From contig JAHRBS010000006.1 of the NCBI GenBank assembly GCA_024305745.1, forward strand, positions 312,501 to 376,500: a stretch of 64,000 nt of DNA, given 5' to 3'. A model generated the notes under the pieces. That model ran no database searches. It was not told where the DNA came from and saw only the letters and a program-made list of their open reading frames with translations. Position numbers and translations under genes: made by a program. Positions 11,546 through 21,570 of this stretch are shown here, piece after piece. The DNA is from Polyporus tsugae. Its lineage: Eukaryota > Basidiomycota > Agaricomycetes > Polyporales > Polyporaceae. The first letter of the stretch is position 1. Every line of letters begins with the position of its first letter.

Positions 11546-13112
11546 TGTGTGCGGTTTCACCGGTCCGGTTCTTCCATCGGTCCCTCAATATGACACAGAA
11601 ATATCGCCTTCGATCGTGGTCACTCGGCCCTTGTAGAGGCTGATACTTGTCGGCGACCTCACGAAGGCCATGGATGTATCGCATAAGGTTGTTAGTTCAA
11701 GATCTTCATGTTCGAGGAGTGCTACCCGCATGAGTGGGACGGGCATGATTGTACCGCAAAGTCTCAGGCTTCCAGTGCGCCTTGTTTCGTATATGTCGAG
11801 CGATTGATCAACTTGAACGCGGAGAGGACGCGCACCAGGCGGCCGCAGGACAGGCGCGACCTTCTCCGCTGACTGATGGAACTGCTTGGAGCACGATCTG
11901 TTCCCCGAGATGTCGAAGACGTATTTCCCCAAGGAACCGTTCAACGAGTGCGCCGGATATTCTCTACGACGCGTGCCCAGGGAGCGGCAGACATCTCGGG
12001 AGGCAGTCACACAACTGCGCGGATCCAGAAGGGTTGCGCAGGCTCGGCTGCTTTCGTATAAGTATGAGCTTCAGTAACACTCCCAATGTCCGCAATTCGA
12101 TTCGACGTATGCAAATGTTGCCGACTGGCCAAGTCCCCAGAGCGAGTCAGATGTCGTCGTCGTCGCCGTCGCGCGTTCAAGGTCATCGCCCACAGCAGAG
12201 TTGTTGTCGCAGGTGCGTATCGTCCGATTATACCGGAGGTCTATGATCGGGTTCCCAGGAAGCCGACTCTCACTTCAACCACCACCTTCGCTCCCAGCGG
12301 ATTCACAGACGACCAGGAAATCGTGCTACCATGCGTCATTTGTGTGTCAGTTCGGTCTGGCGTTGAACCTAGAAAGTCCGTTAACTTGGTGTCCCACTGC
12401 CGACGGCCAGGCCCAATGAGTACCATAGGTAAGCGAAAACCTGCCATTCATGGACCTCGTGTGTGCTCACACAATTCATAGTATCTTGCGTTGCTGCGGT
12501 CTCGTCCGTCGGGTGCGCCTTCTGACCGGGACCCGAGGCTGTAACTTTTCACACCGTTGAATAACGTTTTTGCCTCCGGTCTTCCGTAACAGTCTCACCT
12601 GATGTTAGGTTTCGAAGCCGCGTATTGCCAATCCCCGTCGATTCTGGAGGGTCCGCAGCGTAGTCGGCGTCGTCTCGTTCGCAGGGAGAGAGGAACGACG
12701 GCACCGTGCCCATATGATGTTGACAGAGAAGGCCTGTCAGCTGGACAAATGTGGCTCGCCATGTCGCACCAAGGCGAGCATCTTCCGACACTTACGTTGA
12801 AAGCCCTCGGGGACTCGGCATGTGCTCGTAAGCAACGTGATCTGTTCGACACCTCAGGAGTAATGCGATCCTCTTGAAACTCAGGGTTCAACGTTCAACT
12901 CCTGCCACAGCGCTCTTCGCTCTCATGCCGCAATACATATACATGCTTCAGCCGAGCTGCGTCGCGCTGACATCGTACAGGCGCTGCGAAAGTACGTCCC
13001 GTTCATGTCGTAAATGAATACATAGGCCGTGGACGCGACAACGATTGGGCCATTCGAAGGTACGCCGTATGACGGTGACATTCCCCGTGCTCGACAAGCG
13101 GCTAAACTGCAG
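11546..13112. other. No resolved gene
   Basis: Fragmentary reading frames. Around 12120-12330 (plus) a Ser/Val-rich and Arg-rich reading flanked by possible splice sites resembles the stalk and stop-transfer of the neighbouring mucin-like genes, but no helix or tail motif accompanies it. Confidence 0.35.
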
Positions 13113-13120
13113 TATAAAGG
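13113..13120 (+). promoter_or_regulatory. TATA-like box
   Basis: TATAAAGG lies 84 nt upstream of the ATG at 13204 of the small secreted protein gene. Confidence 0.45.
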
Positions 13121-13203
13121 ATGGAGTCGCACGTCAGCAATTTCGTAGCGCACCATACTCTCGACCTCCGATCCAAGTTGCGCTTCCCCTTGTCACGCGA
13201 AAC

Positions 13204-13865
13204 ATGCAGCTCTCTTCTTGTGTCCGAGTCCTCGCGTTTTCCGGGTTGGCCGCGGTTGTGGTTGCCCAGAATGAGTTCGTAATCAACACCCCGTACGTCC
13301 GCAGTTCTTGCTTCTTTACTGGCTCGTAGTCACGGTATTTCAGTCCCAATGTCGTCCAGTGCCAGGTCACCATCCTGACTTGGGAGGGAGGCTCAGGTAA
13401 GCCCGGCTCCCGACCTCCGAGTCAACGCATGGAAGCCATTCATCCATACGTACTGCCACAGCGCCATACTCTTTGGTACGAGCCGTGTTTTCAGAGACGA
13501 AGCACTTCAACTCACGCATTATCTTCATTGCTACATCATGTGTAGGAGTAAGTACGCTACTATCCTCCATATCACGACGTGTTCGTGGGGTCGCGGAACT
13601 AATGCGATTTGTAGCATCCGTACGTCTGCTCAAGTGACTATATTCACCGCGAGCAACCTCCAAGGCACGAGCTTCGGCTGGGACGCTAGCCTCCCCGCAG
13701 GTATGTTCCTCCGTACGACTAGCCCATGCGTCGATAGCTCATTGGATACCCGCTGGTATAATAGGCACTGCGGTCGGTTTTGACATCACGGACGCCACTG
13801 GGAAAGAGGCGCAGTCCGCTTTCATCACCATCCAGTCCAGCTGTGGGTGGTCAACTTTGCGCTAA
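13204..13865 (+). CDS. Small secreted Ser/Thr-rich-type protein
   Basis: Exon 1 (13204-13292) encodes a signal peptide (MQLSSCVRVLAFSGLAAVVV, then AQ) and NEFVINTP. Exon 2 (13344-13396) reads PNVVQCQVTILTWEGGS. A later exon ending at about 13700 reads TASNLQGTSFGWDASLPAG. The last exon (13765-13865) reads TAVGFDITDATGKEAQSAF. The order NTP, VVQC..TW.GG..PY, then GTSFxW and GxxVGFxxxDxTG is typical of small basidiomycete extracellular proteins related to the GPI-anchored Ser/Thr-rich (Kre9/Knh-like) group. The middle exon (13465-13640) is uncertain: APYSLVRA follows a good acceptor, but its frame does not join smoothly to TASNLQG. The gene may be damaged, or it may have another small intron. 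A further exon after 13866 is possible because CTAAC and an AAG acceptor follow the stop. Confidence 0.55.
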
Positions 13866-14141
13866 CTGACATGTCCAAGTCCAATCGCTGATACGATTTC
13901 CTCCCGCATGTCGAACAGCGGACAGTACCTGTTTTTGATCCGGGAGCGTGCCAGCCGGCATGCCGGTGCTCTCGAGCGCAAGTTCGAGGACACAACGAGC
14001 GAGTGACTGGCCAAGGCCTCAAGCCTCAGAAGTAGGCGATGCGTTACTTGAGCGAATGTATCCGCTCGTGTGTACCCTCCGCGTTCTACCCTCGACTGAA
14101 TGTACAAGTACAATACATAGGTAAAAGAGACCCGAAAGCAA

Positions 14142-15798
14142 TCACAAAACCTCCATCGCGCCCCACTCCAACACTCTGAACCGGCTCTCGTCCCAGGCTC
14201 CCGCCTCCACGCCCACAACCTTCACCCAGTCCACCCCCCTGATGACGCGTGCCCGGGCCGCAGACCACGTCGGATCCTCAGCGTCCTCAGCGGAGACGCC
14301 ACGGAACAGCATGAACACGCGCGTCACCACGTCCGGCGCGGGCTGAACCTCGAGGGTCGCCGCCCGCTCGTACGCCGCCTGAGAAAGGAACCGAAGCGCG
14401 ACGAACGGCTTCTTCGCCAGCTTGGGAAGCCAGTATGTGATGAAGTCGTTCCGCGCGGAGGTGTGGAGCGACAGCTTCTTCAGCGCCGCGTTGAGATAGG
14501 GAAGGAGCTCGGCGAAGGGGAGGAGGACGGCCGTCGGGGAGTCGCAGTCGAGCGTCGGGTACGCGGGATCGAAGTGTTCCACGCGAGCGTCGGCTGCGCT
14601 GAGGGGTGGACTGGGTGGGAGGGAGGCGTTGGAGTCGGCCTCCCAGAAGAGATACGACAGCTCGAGCCCTGTGTCCTTCTCGATGAGCGTTCCATCAGGC
14701 TGCGCCGACACTGACCAGTCAACGCGCTGTCGCCCGTCCTCAAGGCGCTTTGGGGAAGCCAGGGGATATATGTGTAAGAACGACCACTGGGGAACAAGGC
14801 TGACAGAGACGGTCGCGTCGGGAATCGTTCTCGGGGGGAAGAGATAAATGACAGGTTTTCCGCCGCGAAGGCGCAGCACGAGGTCGAGTGTGCTCTCCCT
14901 CCGGATATTGTAGTCGGACAGCGTGCGGCCGTCCTCGAGCTGTCGCCCGGCGAATATGAGGCGCTGCTGATCCGGGGCTATTCCTTCCATATCCTGGATC
15001 TTGGCTTTGATGTGGTCGATAGTGTCGGAGGACTCGCACGCAATCGCGAGCCATTTGCCGGTCCTCCTGTCCATTGCACGTTGGCTCGCACCGTCAGCGG
15101 CCGTACGCATCATCGTACGCTGAGAGCAGTGGCCACAAAGAAATTAATGCTTACGTTACGACCCATACGAACATTCCAACCGGTTTCGCTACGTTCAATG
15201 GCGGGCCCCTAACGGAATGGGGAATGTACGGGTGCGGATCGTCAAACAAGACATACTCTGCACCGGCAGGTCCAGCTCTCTGTGCCCGCGGAGGATCCTG
15301 CGGGAGGCGGGAGAGTGTGAGTGGTGTACCCTTTGGGAGGAGCCCCAGGATGTCGTTCGTCGCCTCGATCTCCTCGCCGTCCAGTTCAGCGAGAAGGACG
15401 AGGTTGGGCTGCGCGGCACCCAGTCGAAAATGTTCCGCGGCTTTCTGGATGATGCTCTGTGGTATTTGCGTTAGCTGCATCCGCGCGATGGTATATCATG
15501 GTTGTGCCACTCGCAGTGGATGTGAGAGTCTCACCTCAACGGAGTCGTTCGCAAAGCCGGCGGTGCGGGACTGCCACTTGACTCGTACTATGGCGTCGTT
15601 TGACCAGGTACTACTGCCAGAGCGACCTTCAACCATTTCGCGAGCTGATTCTGGAAGAGGAATGCCAACGTGTCGATGGAAGCTGGACTCCGGATCCTGA
15701 ACAACCGCGAGACCCTCCGAGTCTGCCTGGGGAGCGGAGTCCTGTACTAGCTGGTAACGAGCCTGACGGTGCGCGAGAGCCGATGGGCGTGCAGGCAT
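14142..15798 (-). CDS. Ubiquitin-domain protein with fungal-specific C-terminus
   Basis: Three exons: 15535-15798, 15155-15474 and 14142-15066; phases agree and give 502 residues. A ubiquitin fold spans about residues 188-263 and aligns column for column with ubiquitin: MFVWVVTRTGKW at the start, then [35 protein letters not shown] and LRLRGG. After LRLRGG the protein continues with KPVIYLFPP and about 240 residues of a Trp-containing domain I do not recognise. Residues 69-150 ([11 protein letters not shown] to GTPLTLSRL) could be a second, very divergent beta-grasp fold; that is inference. The start at 15798 is the Met closest to the conserved part; upstream in-frame Met codons exist. The gene lies head to head with the BTB gene 200 nt away. 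A decayed copy lies at 1960-2775. Likely a cytosolic or nuclear adaptor; whether the Gly-Gly is ever cleaved is unknown. Confidence 0.9.
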
Positions 15799-15998
15799 GG
15801 TAGCCGGTAGAGAGCGAGCTGGGCAGGGCGATCGTCGCCTAGGATTGGATAACGCACTACAGAGTTTCCGGGGTCCGTTAGTCCCAATTCGGCGACAGTA
15901 AGCGCCTTTCATCAAATTGCAGTCACCGTCCGACTCGCTACCACGATATGCATCCAGCCGTGAGTGTATAGCTACCTGTATCAAACCGCAAGTTATTC
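15799..15998. promoter_or_regulatory. Shared divergent promoter region
   Basis: About 200 nt separate the start codons of the ubiquitin-domain gene (minus) and the BTB gene (plus), so both 5' control regions must overlap or abut here. No clear TATA box was seen. Confidence 0.5.
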
Positions 15999-17135
15999 AT
16001 GAAATTTCCATCCCAGATGAAGCCAAACTCCGTCCTTGAACGACATCCTGACTTGTTCTTTCAGGATGGCGAAGTCGTTCTGGCTGTGAAGCAGGCGCCC
16101 ATATCGGACGAAGAACCACGGAAATATACCCTCTTCCGCGTACACAGGTTCCTGCTCAAACACCACTCCGCGACATTTGCCAACTTATTCGCCGACGCAA
16201 ATGCTGCTCCTACTGAAGTCTACGACGGGGTGCCGCTCGCCGAGATGCACGGGGACAAAGCAGAAGACTTTGCGCTACTCCTGAGCTACCTGTATAACCC
16301 CTCGTAAGCTCGCCGTTTTTGCCTGCATCATGATCATTGCGTCTGTTTAACATTGCGAAGCTCGCTGGTTTTCAAGCGCAACGATCCCAACACCCCTCTT
16401 ACCATCAGCGGCGTCGTCAGATTGGCGGACAAGTACGTGATCGAGCCGCTCCATCGCTGTCTCGTGCAACAGGTCTGTGAGGACTGGCCGGCAACGCTTG
16501 ACGAGTACGACGTCAAGCAAAGCGAGATCGACACCCTGCGCACCGTCGCCGCGAGCTCCTCTACCACGTTCAAATACACTCCCGACGGCGGACGTCTGGC
16601 CGACGTCATTCCCGAGCCCGCGTCCGCGATCCTCTTCGCCCAGGAGTTCGGATGCCGACAGATCCTCCCCGCGGCCTTCTACAGACTCTCCCTCATCCCC
16701 CTCGAACACGACTGGAGCGAACCTGGCCACACCCGCAAGCCGCTCGCAAGATGGTCGATGCTCGACCGGGAGAACCTCGTCAGATGCATGCACGGATGCC
16801 AAAAGCTCAACCAGTACCGCCCGCTGGTGGAGGACTTCATGTGCGACAACTGCGTGACCATGTGGCAGGTCGACGGCATGACGGTTTCGAGCAAGCTGTT
16901 CATCGAACGCCTCTTCGAAATTGCTTGGAGTCAAGGTTCGAGCCCTTCGCCGACGCACGGGGACCCGCTCCGCGCGCTGGCGAAATGCGCCGACTACGGG
17001 AAAATGCCCGAGCTGTCGGAGGAGCCCTTCTCCGACAGTCTCTGCGAGTATTGCGAGCAGGTGCTGAGCAGCGAGCTCGTTGAGGAGCGGAAGAGAATCT
17101 GGGGAGATTTGACAAAGTGGTTCAAGCTTGAATGA
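15999..17135 (+). CDS. BTB/POZ domain protein
   Basis: Two exons (15999-16303 and 16361-17135) joined in phase, 359 residues. The N-terminal half is a BTB/POZ fold: HPDLFFQDGEVVLAV, then FRVHRFLLKHHSATFANLF, a core helix region with AEMHGDKAEDFALLLSYLYN, and after the intron SGVVRLADKYVIEPLHRCLV, which corresponds to the distal BTB helices. The remainder is helical and contains C-x2-C pairs (FMCDNCV; DSLCEYCEQV), as in many Agaricomycete BTB proteins. BTB domains mediate dimerisation or cullin-3 adaptor roles; the partner is unknown. The ATG at 15999 is supported by the position of the fold; a second Met at 16018 is possible. The intron is 57 nt. Confidence 0.88.
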
Positions 17136-17443
17136 TCCCTTCCGTGTTTGCTGTAAGTGAACAGGTTATATCATCTATTGAGTTCTCCGTACGCTTACTG
17201 ACATTTGGTCGATAGTACGCAACTTCTGCGGACCACGTTGTTGATGAGTGGGCTTCTCACCCCTCGCTGCTTGACCGGTTGCTTACTACCTATGTAGGGT
17301 CATGTAACTCCGATGCCTTGGCATTGAAACGCTTCGTTTCCAACCCGTCACGCCTCTGTACTGCATAATCGAACATCTAGCCTATACTGTTTGGTCTTCA
17401 CTCCGGCCTCACGGTGTCGACGTTTCGGCGGGAAGGGCGACAC
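17136..17443. other. Intergenic, no gene seen
   Basis: 3' flank of the BTB gene; no motif recognised. Confidence 0.5.
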
Positions 17444-17560
17444 TCATCGTCCGGTATCGGGGCGGGTATTCCCTCCCACCTCAACATCAGGGAGAACGAC
17501 GACAGGTGATGCAAGCGGGCCTCTGTCGTCACGGAGTCGACTGGCACCATGTGGTTGATG
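17444..17560 (-). pseudogene. Fragment of SGNH esterase exon 2
   Basis: On the minus strand this reads LRDDRGPLASPVVVLPDVEV followed by GGNTRPDTGR, clearly related to GRDDGGPLAPPVVVPPDSEA and GGRSTDGR of exon 2 of the intact esterase (23869-24024). At the nucleotide level the stretch around GCGGGCCTC-GTCGTCAC is nearly identical. Only this exon-sized piece remains. The active-site GDSYTD that should precede it is not recognisable. Confidence 0.75.
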
Positions 17561-19111
17561 CGATGTCACTGGAAGGCGGGCCACCAGAGACAGGCCCGGG
17601 AGAGACAGCAGGATGGAGGCTGTCATTTCTTGCGGTACAAGCTTCGGTGCGCAGAAAAGGCTCGGAACGCCCGTACCGGGGGGTGGTATGGTGACAAGTG
17701 GAGACTTGCAGCCGCGAGAGAAATCGCAGCCCGCCCTCCAGAGCTCATCTGGAGTCTAAGCCACACCTCCGTCTGGATATCCCTTCCGTTCCTTTACCTA
17801 ATATTTCTTGGGTTCCTCAGATCTAGTCAATTTCTGCAGCAGGGAATCCACAAAAAGTCCCATGACAGAGCGGCTTCTCCAACCTCGACGCGAACTTGAA
17901 AGCGATCAGCCCGCGCGCGGCCGACCTGGTAGTACTATTCGTAGGTCGGGCTGATCCAGTGTCTTGCGCCACGACGCCTACCCTCTCAATCGTCACTCAC
18001 TCACCGGTTCGTTTGATCCGTTTTCTAGGTGCGAGTATGAGTGCTCGTAGTGCTTTCGTGAAGTGTCTAACCACGCGCAGTGACGCACGGCGCTCACCGC
18101 GGACCAGCCTGTGCCCCGGTCGCGCATTACACTGAGCGGGGAGCCCGCGCTTCTGGGACGGTCTATAGTGGACGGTGCTCTCGTGTAAGTCTCCTCTGAG
18201 TCCGCCTACCGAGTGCCAAGCGGTCCTGACATGTTTTCTCTGGGCAACGTCAGAGGTCCCGGAAAACGGCGATGATAAGCCAGATGGATTGTGTCGTCAT
18301 TGACGTGGGCAGCGGCAGAAGGCCTGCGGGTGAGAACCTCTAGTATCTGATGTTGTTCCACGGCGCCAGAACTGACTCTGAGCGGTTTCCGCTGCGTGTT
18401 GGAGGCTGTTGGAGGGCATCGATCGCGCCCCAGCGCTATCGCCTGCGCGTCAAGGGCTCGACGGAGTTAATGCGATTGGCGCAGACTGTGATTAAGAAAA
18501 GGGTGTCGAGGGCAGAAGGGACTGTAGGGCTTGAAAGGGGAAGGTAAATGAAACGCTCTATCGCACTGGGGACTCACTCAAGTTGTCTCATGATTGCAGA
18601 TGTCGCCAGTGTGTAGCCTTGCGCCGTATGTGAACCATTCTTCAAGATCATAGGATCTTCGGGCCGTGGGATACCATGGCTGCACATTAACATACAGCCA
18701 GGCGCCGGCGATGCCCTGTCGTGTCTGACTGCTCACGGCGTCACGGAGACTATATAAGCCGAAGAGAATACGTTTCTCGTTCCCTTCCCCCTCCGCACAC
18801 TGGCACTCGGCGTTACTGGTATTGCCACATAAGTTTCTATCCATGGCGCCGAACTGACTGCGGTTGGCGGACCATGCCATTGGGAACACCCAGTACAGCG
18901 TCTCGAACCAGCGTCTCCCACTTCTCTCCTCAACAATAATCTGTCGCCGAACTGGTACGTCGCTGCTTTTCCCTGTGCTATGTACCACTTATATTCAATC
19001 CTTCGTTGTCAGGGATAACGTACACAGGTCGATTCGGACGCGTTGTGTTGATCAAGGGTGCCATACTGATTTCGAACCATTGTTCCCACCTCAGGTCACT
19101 GCGACGACACG
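17561..19111. other. No supportable gene
   Basis: Short open frames only; nothing recognised on either strand. Confidence 0.4.
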
Positions 19112-21142
19112 ATGCGCCTGCTGGATACATACACGGGACAGTTCGTCGAAAAGGATCCGGGTGACTCCCGTACCCAGTATGCCATCTTGTCACACACCTG
19201 GAATCAGGACGGGGAACAGAGCTACAAACAGCTGAAGAAAATCCAGAAGCGGCATCCTCCCAAGGCTCAGGCTCCATTCATTGGCAAGCGTGACTCCGAA
19301 AGGCTACTACCTGGCCCCATCTGGAAGGACCCGGAGCTCTCGCGCAAGATCCGGGACGCGTGCGCGTACGCGCGAGCGGACGGCTTCCGATACATCTGGA
19401 TCGACTCGTGCTGCATCGACAAGACGAGCAGCTCGGAGCTGTCGGAGGCGATCAACTCGATGTACGCGTGGTACGGCCGAGCGGACGTCTGCTACGCGTA
19501 CCTCGCCGACGTGCCCACCGACGAAGACCACAGGAAGGACGGCTCCCGCTTCAGCAGAAGCCGGTGGTTCACCCGCGGATGGACGCTGCAGGAGCTCCTC
19601 GCGCCCCCGCACGTCGTGTTTCTCTCCAGGGACTGGAAGCCCCTCGGGTCGAAACTCGCGCTCGTCGAGCTCGTGCATCGCACCACCAACATCAGCCCTG
19701 AAGCGCTGCTGGAGCCACAGTCGCTGGACACCTTCAGCGTCGCACAGCGCCTCTCGTGGGCTGCGAAGCGAGAGACGACGAGGGCGGAAGACCGGGCGTA
19801 CTCGCTGCTAGGGCTCTTCGACATCAACATGCCCATTCTGTATGGGGAGGGCGAACGCGCGTTCCGGCGACTGCAGGAGGAGATCATGCGGCGCATCCCG
19901 GACCAGAGCCTCTTCGCATGGTTAGATGGCAACCGTTCCGTCTGCTCTCCGGAAGCACTCGACCCGGGGCCCACCGCCGTCCCTCAGGCTGAGACGTCCG
20001 ACCAAGATGGTGAAGTCCGAATTTGGGCATGCCAGGAAACCCAACCACGGCACGTCCATTCGTTGCTAGCCCTCTCACTCGCTGCATTCGAGGAAAGCGG
20101 GAGACTGATGGCAATCCCCTACGACGAAGTGTTCCAGCGGCTCCCCGGCCAACGCCTACATCTTCCCGCCCCTGACTACGCTTTCACTCCGCTCGGTATC
20201 CGGACACAGGTTCCCGTCATCCCGTTCTCCCACATTTTGCCTCCAAATGTGATGAACGCTCCTGGCAATCTGCCTCTATCCCAATCGTATCTGGTCATCC
20301 TGGGGTGCGAACACAAGGACCACCCCGGATGCCTGCTAGGACGGATCTGCTGTATCCCGCCCTCCACGTCCGGCGTCGAGTTTCTGTACTGCGGATTTGT
20401 GGAGGCCTCTTGGCAATGGGGGCGGCGCGAGGGTGAGAACCGGCCCCAGCTTGAATACACCGAGAACAGTCAGTATCCATTCTACATGATGCACCACGGT
20501 TCACGGATAGTAGCTGATCCCGCCCCCCCCAAAAAAAAAAAAATTAAAGTCGAACTGTTCCCCATATCACCAAGCACCATCGCGCGCTGCGCACGGCACA
20601 TCGAGCTCAAGGCGGTATACATCTGCCATCCCCACCGTCCGAGCGCGGTGCTCGAAGGCGCGCGCAACCGTCCACACGAGGCGATCAACCTGCTATTCAG
20701 CGAGGAGAGCCGCAGCGCGCTCCGCAGGCTCGGCGGATACACTGCGCGCCTCGAAAATCCAGACCAGGAGCACCCGAGGACCCACCGACTCACGCTCTCC
20801 AACGACCGACACGCGATAACCGTCGTGTGCCAGCACGCCCTAGAGAGAGACGGTCGGCGACTCACCGTCAAGGCCTGTGTGGCGTTGGTGCAACTCCCGG
20901 ACCCGGATGCCATTGGGTCTCAGGTCGACGTCACGGATGCCTCCGGGTCGCCGGCCCGTCGGACTGGTTCAACGAAGGCTGCTTTGTCGTGGACAGACTC
21001 CGTGCCCTGGGCTCCGATGCTCTGGAACAGCAAGGGAGTGTCGCTGGATGCGGGGGCGGGGGCCAAGACCAGGGTGAACCTCCACCTGGACTTCGTCGTC
21101 ACGAACCATTACGTCCTCCATGTCGAGGTTCGCAATGACTAG
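19112..21142 (+). CDS. HET-domain protein (heterokaryon incompatibility type)
   Basis: Intronless, 676 residues. It begins MRLLDTYTGQFVE and shows the HET signature in order: YAILSHTW (about residue 23), YIWIDSCCIDK (about 94), a Met-Tyr-Ala-Trp-Tyr segment, CYAYLADV, then SRWFTRGWTLQELLAPPHVVF and later RAYSLLGLFDINMPILYGEG and AFRRLQEEIMRR. HET domains trigger programmed death after non-self recognition; in Agaricomycetes many such genes exist and few are studied. After residue 270 the protein continues for about 400 residues without NACHT or WD repeats, so the partner-sensing part is of another kind; the DQSLFAWLDG start is typical of the segment that follows HET in this group. Nucleotides 20521-20541 contain adjacent runs of C and A within the frame (PAPPKKKKIK), so the true length there needs care. 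Confidence 0.92.
   Translation: MRLLDTYTGQFVEKDPGDSRTQYAILSHTWNQDGEQSYKQLKKIQKRHPPKAQAPFIGKRDSERLLPGPIWKDPELSRKIRDACAYARADGFRYIWIDSCCIDKTSSSELSEAINSMYAWYGRADVCYAYLADVPTDEDHRKDGSRFSRSRWFTRGWTLQELLAPPHVVFLSRDWKPLGSKLALVELVHRTTNISPEALLEPQSLDTFSVAQRLSWAAKRETTRAEDRAYSLLGLFDINMPILYGEGERAFRRLQEEIMRRIPDQSLFAWLDGNRSVCSPEALDPGPTAVPQAETSDQDGEVRIWACQETQPRHVHSLLALSLAAFEESGRLMAIPYDEVFQRLPGQRLHLPAPDYAFTPLGIRTQVPVIPFSHILPPNVMNAPGNLPLSQSYLVILGCEHKDHPGCLLGRICCIPPSTSGVEFLYCGFVEASWQWGRREGENRPQLEYTENSQYPFYMMHHGSRIVADPAPPKKKKIKVELFPISPSTIARCARHIELKAVYICHPHRPSAVLEGARNRPHEAINLLFSEESRSALRRLGGYTARLENPDQEHPRTHRLTLSNDRHAITVVCQHALERDGRRLTVKACVALVQLPDPDAIGSQVDVTDASGSPARRTGSTKAALSWTDSVPWAPMLWNSKGVSLDAGAGAKTRVNLHLDFVVTNHYVLHVEVRND
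20521..20541 (+). repeat. Poly-C/poly-A tract inside the HET gene
   Basis: A run of C directly followed by a run of A in the coding frame; the frame stays open across it (PAPPKKKKIK). Confidence 0.8.
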
Positions 21143-21289
21143 GAACAGCTGATTATGATATTCCCACCGTAGCCTTTCGAGGGACCTTTCGGAGGGAAAT
21201 GGAATGACAGGAAAGCTCGCTCGGATTTGGAGACGAAGCACGGGGATAACGCACGAGGACGGACTCCAAGCGAAGATAGTATTCGGATT

Positions 21290-21570
21290 AGCGGAGTAGT
21301 GGCGGCGGTGCAGACATACATGCCAACATACCCAAACACCCCGTATTCCGTCCCCAAACCCTCGAAAACTCCGCGAACACGACTGTCAGAATGGGCCCGG
21401 GGCTTCCCACCGATCCCCTCCCCTCTTCCGGTGGAGATGATGTCGCGCAGATCTTGCGGGGTATAGAGGTGCTCTGGACGATCGCATTGCCCGCGAGGGT
21501 GCGCGTGACCGTCCGCGACGAGGAGGTTGCGCACCAGCTTGGAGGTGAGGTTCGTTTCAGCACCGGCTGT
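21290..21570 (-). pseudogene. Decayed 3' part of an SGNH esterase copy
   Basis: On the minus strand the reading RNLLVADGHAHPRGQ, then LRDIISTGRGEGIGGKP and YGVFGYVGMYVCT parallels RNFLLTDVYGRGTHT, LSRGINSTGQGEGLNGKP and FEAFGYVSTDACIT of the intact esterase exon at 23025-23445. Several amino acids are lost and catalytic elements are missing. Differences are dominated by CG-to-CA or TG changes (for example ACGTACCCGAACGCC in the intact gene against ACATACCCAAACACC here, plus strand). The fragment lies 150 nt downstream of the HET gene. Confidence 0.82.
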
